Source: Enterococcus cecorum (GTDB lineage: Bacteria > Bacillota > Bacilli > Lactobacillales > Enterococcaceae). From it: 63,768 nt of DNA. The DNA lies in the NCBI RefSeq assembly GCF_023221775.1, contig NZ_JAKUDS010000012.1, positions 1-63,768 on the forward strand. Direction: 5' to 3'. The first letter of the stretch is position 1. Every line of letters begins with the position of its first letter. Below are positions 26,930 to 36,718 of the stretch, piece by piece. The translations under genes were made by a program, and so were the position numbers. The notes under the pieces were generated by a model, which saw only the letters and a program-made list of their open reading frames with translations, searched no databases and had not been told where the DNA came from.

Positions 26930-27433
26930 TTAAATCACAACAACTTGACGATTAACCATTCGTACAGTTGTTTTAAATGTATTTAAATCAACAATCATTG
27001 TTCGTCCGACATTTCCGCCTACATGCTTAGCTACAATTGGGATATGTAGTTTATGCAGCACTTGTTCCACAGCCTCAATATTTCTTTGACCAACACTTAA
27101 AGAAGCATCCTCACCAAAACTAAACATACTTGCACCACCGACAATCTTGGCTTTAAAGCGAAACATTGGGGTAGAGGTCTGTTTAGATAGTTCATCAACC
27201 ATAGCTGGTAATGCTAAATCTGCAAATTTGGCTACTTTTATCTGTGAATGTCCTACAAACTGGCTACTATCTGGTAACATAATATGACTCAATCCGCCAA
27301 TTTTATTTCTTTCATCATAAATAATTGTCCCAATACAAGATCCTAATCCAACAGTCATAATTTGTTTCGGTGCTCTGGCAATCTTATAATCAGAAATTCC
27401 TACTTTTATATCATCATTCAGATTCGATATCAT
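26930..27433 (-). CDS. cheD: Chemoreceptor glutamine deamidase CheD
   Basis: 167 residues from the ATG at 27433 (GAAGGTGAG upstream), overlapping the preceding CheW-like gene by 20 bp. Catalytic Cys in TVGLGSCIGTIIYD and His in LSHIMLPDS are present. Deamidates receptors and binds CheC. Confidence 0.95.
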   Translation of the reverse strand: MISNLNDDIKVGISDYKIARAPKQIMTVGLGSCIGTIIYDERNKIGGLSHIMLPDSSQFVGHSQIKVAKFADLALPAMVDELSKQTSTPMFRFKAKIVGGASMFSFGEDASLSVGQRNIEAVEQVLHKLHIPIVAKHVGGNVGRTMIVDLNTFKTTVRMVNRQVVVI

Positions 27434-27887
27434 CGCTCTCACCTTCTGTTAAATCCTGCACCTGATTGAAATCTGTAGAACCAAACAAATAATTTAAGTC
27501 TAACAGCATAACGACTTCATCATTTAGTTTTAAGAATTTCTCAATATAACTCTGTTTTAAAGAAGAACGAATCAAATCCTGTTCATAATTTGTTTCTTCT
27601 AAATAATAGATTCCTTTAATGTCCTCTACGAATAACCCTAATAAACGACCTTTCCATTGACAAAGAATTACTTTTGCATCTTCTTTATGATCACTATACT
27701 CTCTGAATAGTTTTTTTCTAATATCAATGATTGGAACCATGGATTCTTGATATTCATAAACACCTAATATATGTTCCTCGACTTCAGGAAGGTGGATAAA
27801 ATTACGGGCCTCAATCACACGGTCTACATCCATTACTCGAATGGCAAATAGCTGCGAATGACTTTTAAATATTACATATTGTTCCAT
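27414..27887 (-). CDS. Second CheW-like coupling protein
   Basis: 157 residues: one CheW-like domain (FAIRVMDVDRVIEARNFIHL, ILGVYEYQESMVPIIDI) and an acidic tail ending DDIESE. There is no receiver domain, so it is not CheV. In CheW proteins the loop usually contains GxxxLRG; here GVYEYQES stands at that place. It directly follows the short chemoreceptor gene and may be its dedicated adaptor. Confidence 0.75.
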   Translation of the reverse strand: MEQYVIFKSHSQLFAIRVMDVDRVIEARNFIHLPEVEEHILGVYEYQESMVPIIDIRKKLFREYSDHKEDAKVILCQWKGRLLGLFVEDIKGIYYLEETNYEQDLIRSSLKQSYIEKFLKLNDEVVMLLDLNYLFGSTDFNQVQDLTEGESDDIESE

Positions 27888-27910
27888 CTATACGCACCCT
27901 TTTCTAATTA

Positions 27911-29194
27911 TTAGAGTTTGAAGCTATCCACTTGGAATTTTAGAATTGAAGCAATGCTTTCAATTTCTTGAATACCACGTTCGAACTCGTCAATTACTAG
28001 ACTAAAGTTTTCTAAACTTGAAGTAGCTTCTTGTGACCCAGCAGAAGTTTCGCCAATTGAGCTTGATATATTACGAATAGCTTGTTGTACCATATCTTTT
28101 TTCTCTACAATACTATCCACTGCTGATTCAATTGATTGAATACTTTCGACGAACTGTTCTACAATTTGAGAGATTTCATTTGAAGTAGAGATGGCTTGAT
28201 CTAAGACTTCCGTTTGTTGTTGACTTTTTGCATAAGAAGTAGTAACAGATTCTACCATTTGTTCTGATTTTTTACGAATCACTTCAATGATATCACGGAT
28301 ATTTTTAGTAGATTGATTACTTTGTTCTGCTAATGAACGAACCTCTTCAGCAACAATCGCAAAACCATGCCCTGCCTCACCTGCTCGCGCTGCTTCAATA
28401 GAGGCATTTAGTGCTAAAAGATTAGTTTGTTCAGAAATATCTTTAATAAGTTGAACAATTTTACCAATATTTTGAATATCATGGTTCATATCAGTCATTT
28501 CATTTACCAATTGTGATTGAGACTGATGTTCTTCAATCCAACTTTGGTGAACCAATTGCATCGCTTGGGCATTTTTTACATTACTTGATTGAGAACGTTC
28601 AATATATGTATTGATACGTTTAATCTCTTGGTTAATATCTTCAATTTGAGTAGATAAATCATTCATATCATCGACTGTTTGAATCGCTTCAGTATTTTCT
28701 GCAATTGCTACATCTGCAATAGTATTCATTGACGTGCGGATATTTTCAACAGATATTTTTGCCCCTCTAGCAGTTGATTCTAGATTACCAACCATATCCT
28801 CCATACGTTTACTTTCTTCTTTCATGCCTACGATTACAGCCTTAAACGTATTCATAACACCAATAAAACCTGTACGTAATGAATTCAAATTGCGATCATT
28901 TGAGAACGCTTCCCCTTGTTCTTCCAAATTAGAAAAATCACCAGTTGCTACTCGATCAAATATGTCTTGTAAGTTTTTCATTGCTGGGTTTTTATCAGAA
29001 GTAGCAACAAGGTTGTAACTAATCGAAATTGCCAAGTTGACCAGAATTGCAATCATAGCAAAAGTTAGAAACTTCCCTCCAACTTCATCAGCAAAAGTGA
29101 AATAGCCAATTCCAAAAATAATTATTGAGGTAATAAGCGACACAACCGTATATAGGCTGAATGCTTTTAATAAAACAGAGCGTACATTTTTCAT
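27911..29194 (-). CDS. Short methyl-accepting chemotaxis protein without a sensor domain
   Basis: 427 residues from the ATG at 29194 (GAAGAAGGG upstream). Two adjacent membrane helices (about 9-30 and 38-58) leave almost no outside loop. After that comes a HAMP-like stretch and a full signalling domain with the hairpin tip [20 protein letters not shown]. It must sense through the membrane helices, the cytoplasm or another receptor, as energy-taxis receptors do. It is embedded in the fla/che operon and also has its own sigma-28 box. Confidence 0.92.
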   Translation of the reverse strand: MKNVRSVLLKAFSLYTVVSLITSIIIFGIGYFTFADEVGGKFLTFAMIAILVNLAISISYNLVATSDKNPAMKNLQDIFDRVATGDFSNLEEQGEAFSNDRNLNSLRTGFIGVMNTFKAVIVGMKEESKRMEDMVGNLESTARGAKISVENIRTSMNTIADVAIAENTEAIQTVDDMNDLSTQIEDINQEIKRINTYIERSQSSNVKNAQAMQLVHQSWIEEHQSQSQLVNEMTDMNHDIQNIGKIVQLIKDISEQTNLLALNASIEAARAGEAGHGFAIVAEEVRSLAEQSNQSTKNIRDIIEVIRKKSEQMVESVTTSYAKSQQQTEVLDQAISTSNEISQIVEQFVESIQSIESAVDSIVEKKDMVQQAIRNISSSIGETSAGSQEATSSLENFSLVIDEFERGIQEIESIASILKFQVDSFKL

Positions 29195-29433
29195 AATTAA
29201 ACCCTTCTTCGTATACAATATTTTATCTGAATTAATGTTAATAAATCAGCAAAAGATGAGTGCCCATCACACTAACTATTATTTTTTTCTTCACCTCCTT
29301 AAAAGAAAATTCAGATATTATTTATGTATTTTTCAAAAGCTGTCCTATCAAAATATTTATTCATTTGAAAAGAAACTAATATTTTCTGAAAAAACGCCAT
29401 AAATAGCGATTCTGTGGGCAATTCTCCTTAGTA
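29195..29433 (-). promoter_or_regulatory. Leader of the short chemoreceptor gene
   Basis: A 240-nt untranslated stretch in an otherwise tightly packed operon. It contains a small hairpin with a T-run (29387-29400, stem CGCTA/TGGCG, then TTTTTT on the minus strand) that could be a weak terminator or attenuator, and an orphan 10-base match to the anti-Shine-Dalgarno sequence (AAGGAGGTGA at 29291-29300) with no usable start codon behind it. No convincing gene. Confidence 0.35.
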
Positions 29434-29460
29434 ATATCGGTAAAGAAGTAAAGATTTTTA
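29434..29460 (-). promoter_or_regulatory. Sigma-28 promoter of the short chemoreceptor
   Basis: Minus strand TAAAA, 15 nt, CCGATAT. It lies just upstream of the leader, immediately after the FtsE-like gene, and would raise expression of the receptor and the downstream che genes in the late class. Confidence 0.65.
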
Positions 29461-29467
29461 AGTCAAA

Positions 29468-30178
29468 TTATAAAACATATATATCTTTTGGATCATTTAT
29501 GGTTGAATAACCACCTGATTTATCATCACGAATTAAATGTCCTAGAGATAATTCTAAAACACGTTTTTTTAAAGTATTTACCATTGTTGAATCATGGGTT
29601 GAAATTAGAACTGTCATCCCTTGTCTATTCAATTTTAAAAATAATTTCATCATTTCAAAAGCTGTTTTTATATCTAAATTTGCAGTTGGTTCATCTGCTA
29701 TTAACACAAATGGGTGATTAATAATCGCCCGAGCTATAGCTATTCTTTTTTGTTGTCCAACCGACATCTCTTCTGGATAAGCATCAATATACGCATTCAT
29801 ACCAACTTGTAGAAGAACTTCCCGAATTCGATAATCACGGTCATTTTTCATTACTGATAAAGCCTGTAAAGGAAAGTCGAGATTTTGTCTTACAGTTTGT
29901 CGGGGCAAAAATAAATCCTCTTGACCTACTATGCCAATCTGTCGTCGTAACTGATATATTTGGTGATTCTTCAAACAGTGAGTTGGAGTATTTCCCATTA
30001 AAATTTTTCCAGTTGTTGGCTCCTCTTGGCGGGTTAATAGGTTAAATAAAGTAGTTTTTCCTGAACCAGATGGACCCACAACATAGACAAACTCTCCTTG
30101 GTTTATTTTAAAGGATACGTTTTGTAATGCTCTACAACCATTTCTATACACTTTTCCAATATTCTCAACTTTAATCAT
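29468..30178 (-). CDS. FtsE-like ABC ATPase inside the flagellar operon
   Basis: 236 residues with a whole-length resemblance to the cell-division ATPase FtsE: VYRNGCRALQNVSFKINQGE, Walker A GPSGSGKTT, LRRQIGIVGQ, signature MSVGQQKRIAIARA (LSGGQ is altered), Walker B VLIADEPTANLD and His switch STHD. The ATPase residues are all kept. No FtsX permease is encoded next to it; the neighbours are flgG 14 bp upstream and a chemoreceptor downstream. FtsEX normally activates peptidoglycan hydrolases, so a role in wall opening for the rod, perhaps with another FtsX, is a hypothesis. FtsE family call about 0.9; function unknown. Confidence 0.85.
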   Translation of the reverse strand: MIKVENIGKVYRNGCRALQNVSFKINQGEFVYVVGPSGSGKTTLFNLLTRQEEPTTGKILMGNTPTHCLKNHQIYQLRRQIGIVGQEDLFLPRQTVRQNLDFPLQALSVMKNDRDYRIREVLLQVGMNAYIDAYPEEMSVGQQKRIAIARAIINHPFVLIADEPTANLDIKTAFEMMKLFLKLNRQGMTVLISTHDSTMVNTLKKRVLELSLGHLIRDDKSGGYSTINDPKDIYVL

Positions 30179-30192
30179 CGAAACTCCCTACT

Positions 30193-30978
30193 TTAATCTG
30201 TAAAATGATTAATTGAATTCAACATATCATCAGTTGCTTGTATTGCCTTCGCGTTTAATGAAAAGCTACGTTGAGTGATAATCATATCTGTCATTTCTTG
30301 AGCTAAATTTACATTAGATTGTTCAACATATCCTTGCATTATGTTTCCAAATAAGTTTGGGTTCTGTATATTATTCGCTATTATAGCACCAGGAATTAAC
30401 TGAAAAAGATTTTTACCTACTGCTGACAAGTCCGAATCTCGCGTTGGTAAAAATAAATTCACTCTACCTAGCTCGATTGTTTGATTATTATCCATTGTTG
30501 AGATGATTCCCTGACTATTAATACTAATTGAATTATTTGGCCAATTTTGACTTGGTATCGTGTAGGTGACATCTACGCGATAACCTTGTTGATTGACTAA
30601 TTGATTTTGGCTATCTAAACGAAAGGCCCCATCTCTGGTTAAAAATTGGTTTCCTGCAGCATCGAATACTCTAAAAAAGCCATCCCCACTAATTGCCAAA
30701 TCAGTAGGCAATCCTGTACTCGCTAAACTACCTTGGGTAAAATTAATAGCTTGTACATTAGTTTGTGATCCAGCGTTAAATTCGATATTCTGTGGGTTAT
30801 TAAGTTGTTCAACTTCTCGATTAGTCGTTGGGTTATTTAAAAGTTCTCTAAAACTCATTTCATTTGCTTTAAAGCCAATAGTATTAACGTTAGCAATATT
30901 ATTAGCTGTATTATCTAGTGATTTTTGTAATTGAGTAAGTCCTGTTTTACTTATTGATAAAATGCTATTCATATTCAT
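30193..30978 (-). CDS. flgG: Flagellar rod/hook-basal body protein (FlgG/FlhP type)
   Basis: 261 residues. N-terminal rod motif DNTANNIANVNTIGFKANE, central DLAISGDGFFRV and C-terminal SNVNLAQEMTDMIITQRSF. It corresponds to the distal-rod pair FlhO/FlhP of Bacillus, here right after fliA. Which member is FlgF and which FlgG cannot be settled from the motifs. Confidence 0.9.
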   Translation of the reverse strand: MNMNSILSISKTGLTQLQKSLDNTANNIANVNTIGFKANEMSFRELLNNPTTNREVEQLNNPQNIEFNAGSQTNVQAINFTQGSLASTGLPTDLAISGDGFFRVFDAAGNQFLTRDGAFRLDSQNQLVNQQGYRVDVTYTIPSQNWPNNSISINSQGIISTMDNNQTIELGRVNLFLPTRDSDLSAVGKNLFQLIPGAIIANNIQNPNLFGNIMQGYVEQSNVNLAQEMTDMIITQRSFSLNAKAIQATDDMLNSINHFTD

Positions 30979-30995
30979 TAAGTTATCACCTCACT

Positions 30996-31706
30996 TTATA
31001 CTCTACCTAATTCATTAACTGCCTTATTCAAAGTTTCATTCACTGTATTTAACGCTTTTTGGTTTGCTTCAAATTCTCGTGTTGTTTGAATCATTTTAAC
31101 CATCTCATCCGCAACATTTACATTGGAACCTTCTAGATAGCCATGAACAACTGATGCGTTATTGATGATTTGGCCAGCCTGATTACTTGTATAATAGGTA
31201 TCTCCCATACTTAATAAGGCATTTTCATCAGCAAAACTTGTGATTAAAAAATTAGGTGTTCGCCCCATCTCCGAAGTAATTGGTTGATTATTTGCACCTA
31301 AAACTTGATAGCCTTCTTGAGTTACTAACTGATTTTGATTATTCAATTGGAAGTTACCGTTTCGTGTATAGGCAATTTGACCGTTATTCATTCGTACGGT
31401 AAAGAAACCATTATCATTAACTGCAAAATCGGTTAAACGACCAGTATTTTTCAAGGCTCCGCGATTAGTATTTAAGTATGCGCCACTCAAACCATTACCA
31501 AATGTAAAATCACCAACTTGATGATATCTATCCATTTTAACGCCATCTTCATAATTATGTAATGGCACACCTTCTAATGTTTTTTGAAATAAATCCTTAG
31601 CCATATAGCCGCTAGTATTTGTATTAGCGATATTACTATTCAAATTTTCTTGACGTTTTTGTAATACATGAACACTTTTATAAATTGTATCTAATGAACG
31701 AATCAT
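30996..31706 (-). CDS. flgF: Flagellar rod/hook-basal body protein (FlgF/FlhO type)
   Basis: 236 residues; the ATG overlaps the fliA stop by 4 bp. N-terminal NLNSNIANTNTSGYMAKDLF, central DFAVNDNGFFTVR and C-terminal SNVNVADEMVKMIQTTREFE define the rod family. It shares its gene order with the flgG gene 17 bp downstream. Rod subunit, exported by the flagellar gate. Confidence 0.9.
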   Translation of the reverse strand: MIRSLDTIYKSVHVLQKRQENLNSNIANTNTSGYMAKDLFQKTLEGVPLHNYEDGVKMDRYHQVGDFTFGNGLSGAYLNTNRGALKNTGRLTDFAVNDNGFFTVRMNNGQIAYTRNGNFQLNNQNQLVTQEGYQVLGANNQPITSEMGRTPNFLITSFADENALLSMGDTYYTSNQAGQIINNASVVHGYLEGSNVNVADEMVKMIQTTREFEANQKALNTVNETLNKAVNELGRV

Positions 31707-32413
31707 GCTAATTCCTCCTGTATACTCTCTCTTAATTTACTAATGATTTTGCCATGCAGTTGTGAAACACGAGCAATAGAAATATCTAACACTTCTGAAA
31801 TTTCTTTTAATGTCAATTCTTCTTTATAATACAAACTTAATATTAATTGATCTCGCTCAGGTAATACTGCAATAGCATTTTCTAATGCACCTTGCTGTTC
31901 ATCTTGCACAAGAATATCTAGAGCATTATCCATTGATTCATCTTGTATTGTGTCTTTAAGCTCAACACCATCATCTTCACTAGAAAACAACATTTCTTCC
32001 AATGAGACACTAGCTAAATAATGTAAACTATCATAGATATTTGCTAACTGTTGTTCATTGATGTTCAAATAATCGCAAATCTCTTTATCTGTTACTTCAC
32101 GTTTCAAACTCTGTTGCAAATCATTACGAGCTTTATAAAAATCATTCACATTCCTCATCTTGTATCGCGAAATTTTTGAATTTTTACGCACTTCATCTAA
32201 AATAGCACCTTTGATTCTGATGATAGCATAACTTTCAAACGGTACTTTTTTAGAAGCATCATATTTTCTTAATGCGTCCATTAATCCAATAACCCCGATG
32301 TTTACCAAATCACTTTTATCATAATCTGAGCTTTTCACAGAAATTCTACTAACCACTCGATCTACTAACGGCAAATATTTTAATATTTCTTCTTCACGCG
32401 TAGTCCCATACAT
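31703..32413 (-). CDS. fliA: Flagellar sigma factor FliA (sigma-28/SigD)
   Basis: 236 residues; SD is a G6 run. Region 2 with LVNIGVIGLMDALRKYD and FESYAIIRIKGAILDEVR, region 3 with EVTDKEICDYLNI and region 4 with LTLKEISEVLDISIARVSQL. Directs RNA polymerase to the CCGATAA boxes seen at several places in this window. FlgM at 15920 is its antagonist. It sits in mid-operon, between flhA and the rod genes, with flhF and flhG absent from their Bacillus position. Confidence 0.96.
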   Translation of the reverse strand: MYGTTREEEILKYLPLVDRVVSRISVKSSDYDKSDLVNIGVIGLMDALRKYDASKKVPFESYAIIRIKGAILDEVRKNSKISRYKMRNVNDFYKARNDLQQSLKREVTDKEICDYLNINEQQLANIYDSLHYLASVSLEEMLFSSEDDGVELKDTIQDESMDNALDILVQDEQQGALENAIAVLPERDQLILSLYYKEELTLKEISEVLDISIARVSQLHGKIISKLRESIQEELA

Positions 32414-32447
32414 CTAAATTCCCCCCACTACGAATTTTTGTTTCATC

Positions 32448-34517
32448 CTAAAACTCAATATTTCCCACAGTTTCAATCATAATCTCGTTTGGAATCTCAT
32501 TTAACGATAACACAGCAATATCAGGAAAGTTAAACGCGATAATCTTTCGAAAGGCCAAGCGAATTTTAGGTGAAGCTAAGACAACATGATCTACTTGATT
32601 TGCTAATAATTCATGATGTAAATTACCTAGTTTTTCCAACAATTGATTAACCATATCGGGTTTTAATACAGGGAATGAACCCGTAGCCGTTTTTTGAATA
32701 CTTTGAGCAATCATATCTTCAATTTTTGGATGTACAACAATCACATTTAGTCGATGGTCTTCATCAGCATATTTATTAGCGATTGTTCTTTTAAGGGCTT
32801 GACGAACATATTCCGTTAGCATTTCCGTATCTTGGGTAACTAAACCATAGTCAGCCAATGTTTCCAAAATGGTTGACAGATCATTTATTGGAATTTTTTC
32901 ATCCAATAAATTTTGTAATACTTTTTGTACCTCACCTAAACGCATAATATCTGGAATCAATTCGTCAATAACAACATTATTCTGATCTTTAATACCTTCA
33001 AGTAATTTTTTAACTTCTTGTCTACCAAGCAATTCAGAGGCATGAGCATATATGACTTCCTTCAAATGAGTCGTAATCACTGTCAAGGGTTCGATAACCG
33101 TAAAACCTTGAAGTTCCGCATTTTCTTTTTCTGCTTCATCAATCCACATAGCATCTAAATGGAAAGCAGGCTCTTTTGTCGCAATGCCATGAAATGGTAT
33201 CGGATCATCATTTTGGCTAATTACCATTACTTGATTTGGATAAACATCCCCTTTTGCAATCTCATTTCCTCTAATCTTTATTGAGTAACAATTTGGTTCT
33301 AAATATAAATTATCCCGAATTCTCACTGGACTAACTAGTATTCCCAATTCATGAGCGCTTTGCTTTCGAATAGCAACAATTCGGCTCATCAAACTATTAT
33401 CAATAGAACTGTCTACTAATGGAATTAGCCCATAACCAATTTCCAAAGCGATTGGTTCCACTTGAAAAGAAGCAACAGAATCATCATCTTCTTGCTCTTG
33501 CTTTTTACGCTGAAGATCTAATTTTCGTTGTTCTTCTTGAAGTAGAGCTATTTCTTTTTCTTCTTGTTGTTTAATAACAAAACTTGCTCCCAATAATCCA
33601 AGTCCAATCAGTACAAAGGGAATAAATGGAAAACCTGGAACAAATGCCAATACAAACAAGATGACACTTACAATCCTAAATAAATTTGGATTTCTAGTTG
33701 CATCTTGAAAAATATCCATTCCAAAAGTACTATCATTATCTGAACGGGTGACGATTACCCCTGATGCAATTGAAATTAATAAGGAAGGAATCGCACTCAC
33801 TAAACCATCCCCGATAGAAAGTTTACCAAATTGAGATAAAGCTTCGGTAATACTTAAACTACCATTAACTGAGAAGATTATAGCACCACCAATTAAATTA
33901 ATTAATGTGATTAAAACACCAGCAATTGCATCTCCTTTAACAAACTTGCTGGCTCCGTCCATTGAACCATAAAAATCAGCTTCTCTTTGTAAATCTTTAC
34001 GTCGAATTCTGGCTTGTTCTTCTGTAATTAATCCAGCATTTAAATCTGAATCAATTGCCATTTGCTTCCCTGGCATTGCATCTAACGTAAAACGAGCAGA
34101 TACTTCAGAAACACGACCTGCCCCTTTAGTCACTACCGCTAATTGCACAATCATAATGATGATAAATAAAATAATACCAACAATGTAATTACTCCCTGTA
34201 ACAACATTTGCAAAGGCATCTATGACATGTCCACCATTACCACGTGATAAAATCAAACGCGTGGAAGATAAATTCAAACTCAAGCGAAAAATAGTTGTAA
34301 TTAAAAGTACTGTTGGAAAAGTTGAGAATTCCAATACATTTTTCGTAAATAAAGTAATTAACAAAATATTAATAGCAATGGTTAAATTTACTACGATTAA
34401 TAAATCAAGTAAAAAAGCTGGTAAAGGAACAATGATCAAGCCAATTATTGCTACCACTAAAAAAGCAACGATGACATCCGTTCGATTGAGTACTTTCGTT
34501 TTTCGATTGGCCTCCAT
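32448..34517 (-). CDS. flhA: Flagellar export gate protein FlhA
   Basis: 689 residues. About eight membrane helices in residues 12-320 with the family signature around RLSLNLSSTRLIL and AGRVSEVSARFTLDAMPGKQ, then a cytoplasmic nonamer-forming domain. Export gate component and docking site for chaperones. The start follows GGAAGG. Confidence 0.97.
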   Translation of the reverse strand: MEANRKTKVLNRTDVIVAFLVVAIIGLIIVPLPAFLLDLLIVVNLTIAINILLITLFTKNVLEFSTFPTVLLITTIFRLSLNLSSTRLILSRGNGGHVIDAFANVVTGSNYIVGIILFIIIMIVQLAVVTKGAGRVSEVSARFTLDAMPGKQMAIDSDLNAGLITEEQARIRRKDLQREADFYGSMDGASKFVKGDAIAGVLITLINLIGGAIIFSVNGSLSITEALSQFGKLSIGDGLVSAIPSLLISIASGVIVTRSDNDSTFGMDIFQDATRNPNLFRIVSVILFVLAFVPGFPFIPFVLIGLGLLGASFVIKQQEEKEIALLQEEQRKLDLQRKKQEQEDDDSVASFQVEPIALEIGYGLIPLVDSSIDNSLMSRIVAIRKQSAHELGILVSPVRIRDNLYLEPNCYSIKIRGNEIAKGDVYPNQVMVISQNDDPIPFHGIATKEPAFHLDAMWIDEAEKENAELQGFTVIEPLTVITTHLKEVIYAHASELLGRQEVKKLLEGIKDQNNVVIDELIPDIMRLGEVQKVLQNLLDEKIPINDLSTILETLADYGLVTQDTEMLTEYVRQALKRTIANKYADEDHRLNVIVVHPKIEDMIAQSIQKTATGSFPVLKPDMVNQLLEKLGNLHHELLANQVDHVVLASPKIRLAFRKIIAFNFPDIAVLSLNEIPNEIMIETVGNIEF

Positions 34518-34555
34518 TTAAAATTCCTTCCTTTCTAAATTTCTTTTCTCATATT

Positions 34556-35623
34556 CTAAATTTTATATTTTTTCTTTTCTTCAATTTGATATACCAAAGC
34601 AATAATTTCTGCTACTGCTTCATACATTTCCACTGGAATATATTCTCCCACTTCAACTAAAGGATAAAGCGCTCGAGCAACTGGTTTATTTTCAATCATT
34701 GTTACATCATTCTTTTTGGCTTCTTCTTTAATTTTTTGAGCAAGCTCATCTTGCCCTTTTGCTAATACAAACGGCACCGCATCTTGATTGGTATCATATC
34801 TTAAGGCGATTGCTAAATGTGTTGGATTGGTAACGACCACCGTTGCTTCTTTAACTTTATTGATTGAATTACTAATAATTTCACGGTGTTTAGCTCGCCT
34901 TTTTGCTTTGAATTGCGGATCACCTTCAGACTGCTTAGTTTCCTCTTTAATTTCTTCTTTAGTCATCCTTAATCCTTGGATATGTTTATATCGTTGGTAT
35001 AGATAATCTAATATACTAATTACCAATAAAAATATAGAAACTTGTAATGTCCATTCTTTAGCAAACTCTAGTAAAAATCCCAGTCGCTTTATCGTACCTA
35101 CATCACTCGAATTAAGAAGTTGTGGTAAGTAATCTTTTATTTTTACATATCCTAAATAGATTACAACACCAAGTTTTGCCAAATTCTTTGCTAAATTTAC
35201 TAGAGAGTTCATACCAAACATGTTTTTAAAGCCGTTAATTGGATTAATTTTGGAAAATTTTGGCTGTAAAACTTTACTAGTAAATAGCAGTCCTACCTGA
35301 ATAAAATTTCCTACTAAACCAATTGCTAAACTAATAGCCAAAAAGGGAATAACAATTAAAAAGAATAAATAAACACTTTGCCCCAACAATTTATTTAAAC
35401 CATGGATTTGTTCATCAAATAAATACAAATCTTCAAAAAATCTAGTCATATATGGAATTAATTGGCTAGCTACTCTTTGCCAAAGTGGAATCAATAAGCT
35501 TGAAAATACAAATAGGGAAATTGCGGCAACTAAGTCTTGACTTTTTGGAATTTGTCCATCTTTTCTAGCATCTTCTAACCTTTTGGCCGTGGGCTGTTCT
35601 GTTTTGCCATCCTTATCTGCCAT
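34556..35623 (-). CDS. flhB: Flagellar export switch protein FlhB
   Basis: 355 residues. Four membrane helices in the first about 210 residues and a cytoplasmic domain with the self-cleavage motif NPTH in VVVTNPTHLAIALRY (about residue 270). This controls the switch from hook to filament export together with FliK. Confidence 0.97.
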   Translation of the reverse strand: MADKDGKTEQPTAKRLEDARKDGQIPKSQDLVAAISLFVFSSLLIPLWQRVASQLIPYMTRFFEDLYLFDEQIHGLNKLLGQSVYLFFLIVIPFLAISLAIGLVGNFIQVGLLFTSKVLQPKFSKINPINGFKNMFGMNSLVNLAKNLAKLGVVIYLGYVKIKDYLPQLLNSSDVGTIKRLGFLLEFAKEWTLQVSIFLLVISILDYLYQRYKHIQGLRMTKEEIKEETKQSEGDPQFKAKRRAKHREIISNSINKVKEATVVVTNPTHLAIALRYDTNQDAVPFVLAKGQDELAQKIKEEAKKNDVTMIENKPVARALYPLVEVGEYIPVEMYEAVAEIIALVYQIEEKKKYKI

Positions 35624-35654
35624 AACAATTCACTCCTTTTTGCTATATTTCTAT

Positions 35655-36413
35655 TTATTTCATAGTATTCAAAAACTCATTCATATAAATTATCATATTT
35701 GGTATTTGTTTAAGTAAAAAACTTACCAAATTTGGTAACAAGAGCATGAACACAATAAATGCAAATATTGACTTAATTGATAATCCCATAACTAATACAT
35801 TAATCTGTGGAATAGAGCGTGAGATAACACCTAAAACAATATCTATTAATAGCGCAGATAGTACCAAAGGAGCAGCTAAATTAAATCCCATTTCAATTGT
35901 CATAGATACTAAATGGGTTAAACCATCCACACCATTGCCCCCAAGTGTCGCTTGGGTAAGTCCTACAATTTTGAAACTGTTAATTAATCCCTGTAACATC
36001 ATCAGATGAAGATTTGTTATGAACATTAATGCCGTTCCCATCCAATAATAGATCTTCCCAAATTGTGACATCATGATTTGGAATTGGGAATCGTATGCCT
36101 GAGCCATTGAAAATCCCACTTGAAAATCAATCAAGTGTCCTGCAATTTCAAAACCTGCAAAAATCAATTGACAAATATAACCTAGAGCCAAGCCAAGTAG
36201 TGTCTCCTTCACACAAAACAACCCCAAAACAAACAAATCATAAGACTGCCCTAGAGTTGGAACGGTTGGAAGCACACCTGTAGTAATTGCGAATGACACT
36301 ACAATTTTAGCCAAAATAGGAAAACCTCGTTGTGAGAAAAAAGGTGCTACCACAATAAAAGAGAAAATACGAATAAATATTAATAAAACTGTTTGAATAA
36401 TGACATCTGACAT
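35655..36413 (-). CDS. fliR: Flagellar export gate protein FliR
   Basis: 252 residues, six or so hydrophobic helices including GFEIAGHLIDFQVGFSMA, the FliR signature. Forms the gate with FliP and FliQ. Starts 3 bp after fliQ. Confidence 0.96.
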   Translation of the reverse strand: MSDVIIQTVLLIFIRIFSFIVVAPFFSQRGFPILAKIVVSFAITTGVLPTVPTLGQSYDLFVLGLFCVKETLLGLALGYICQLIFAGFEIAGHLIDFQVGFSMAQAYDSQFQIMMSQFGKIYYWMGTALMFITNLHLMMLQGLINSFKIVGLTQATLGGNGVDGLTHLVSMTIEMGFNLAAPLVLSALLIDIVLGVISRSIPQINVLVMGLSIKSIFAFIVFMLLLPNLVSFLLKQIPNMIIYMNEFLNTMK

Positions 36414-36415
36414 AT

Positions 36416-36679
36416 TTACAGCCCTGCTATTAACCGAAAAATATACTTTGTAAAATTCAATAATACGTTAATCATAAAATTTCCACCAATAATAATGGTT
36501 AAAAAGATAGCCACTAGTTTTGGCACAAAAGTCAATGTTTGTTCTTGAATTTGCGTAGTTGCTTGAAAAATACTGATTATTAATCCAATCGCCATCGAAA
36601 TTAGTAATGGCGGACCAGCAATCAACAAGATACGAATAAATGATTCACGCATAATATCAATAACTAGTTGAACATTCAT
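36416..36679 (-). CDS. fliQ: Flagellar export gate protein FliQ
   Basis: 87 residues, two membrane helices, ISIFQATTQIQEQTLTFVPK signature. The second of two ATGs, at 36679, is used because the first abuts the GGAGG site with no spacer. Confidence 0.95.
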   Translation of the reverse strand: MNVQLVIDIMRESFIRILLIAGPPLLISMAIGLIISIFQATTQIQEQTLTFVPKLVAIFLTIIIGGNFMINVLLNFTKYIFRLIAGL

Positions 36680-36718
36680 GCTCATCCTCCTCTGTTACAA
36701 TCAGTTGATTCGCTATTC

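Noticed and set aside
29311-29400. 29-codon frame in the chemoreceptor leader
   Set aside because: No ribosome site before its ATG and no family pattern; reported only as part of the leader finding.
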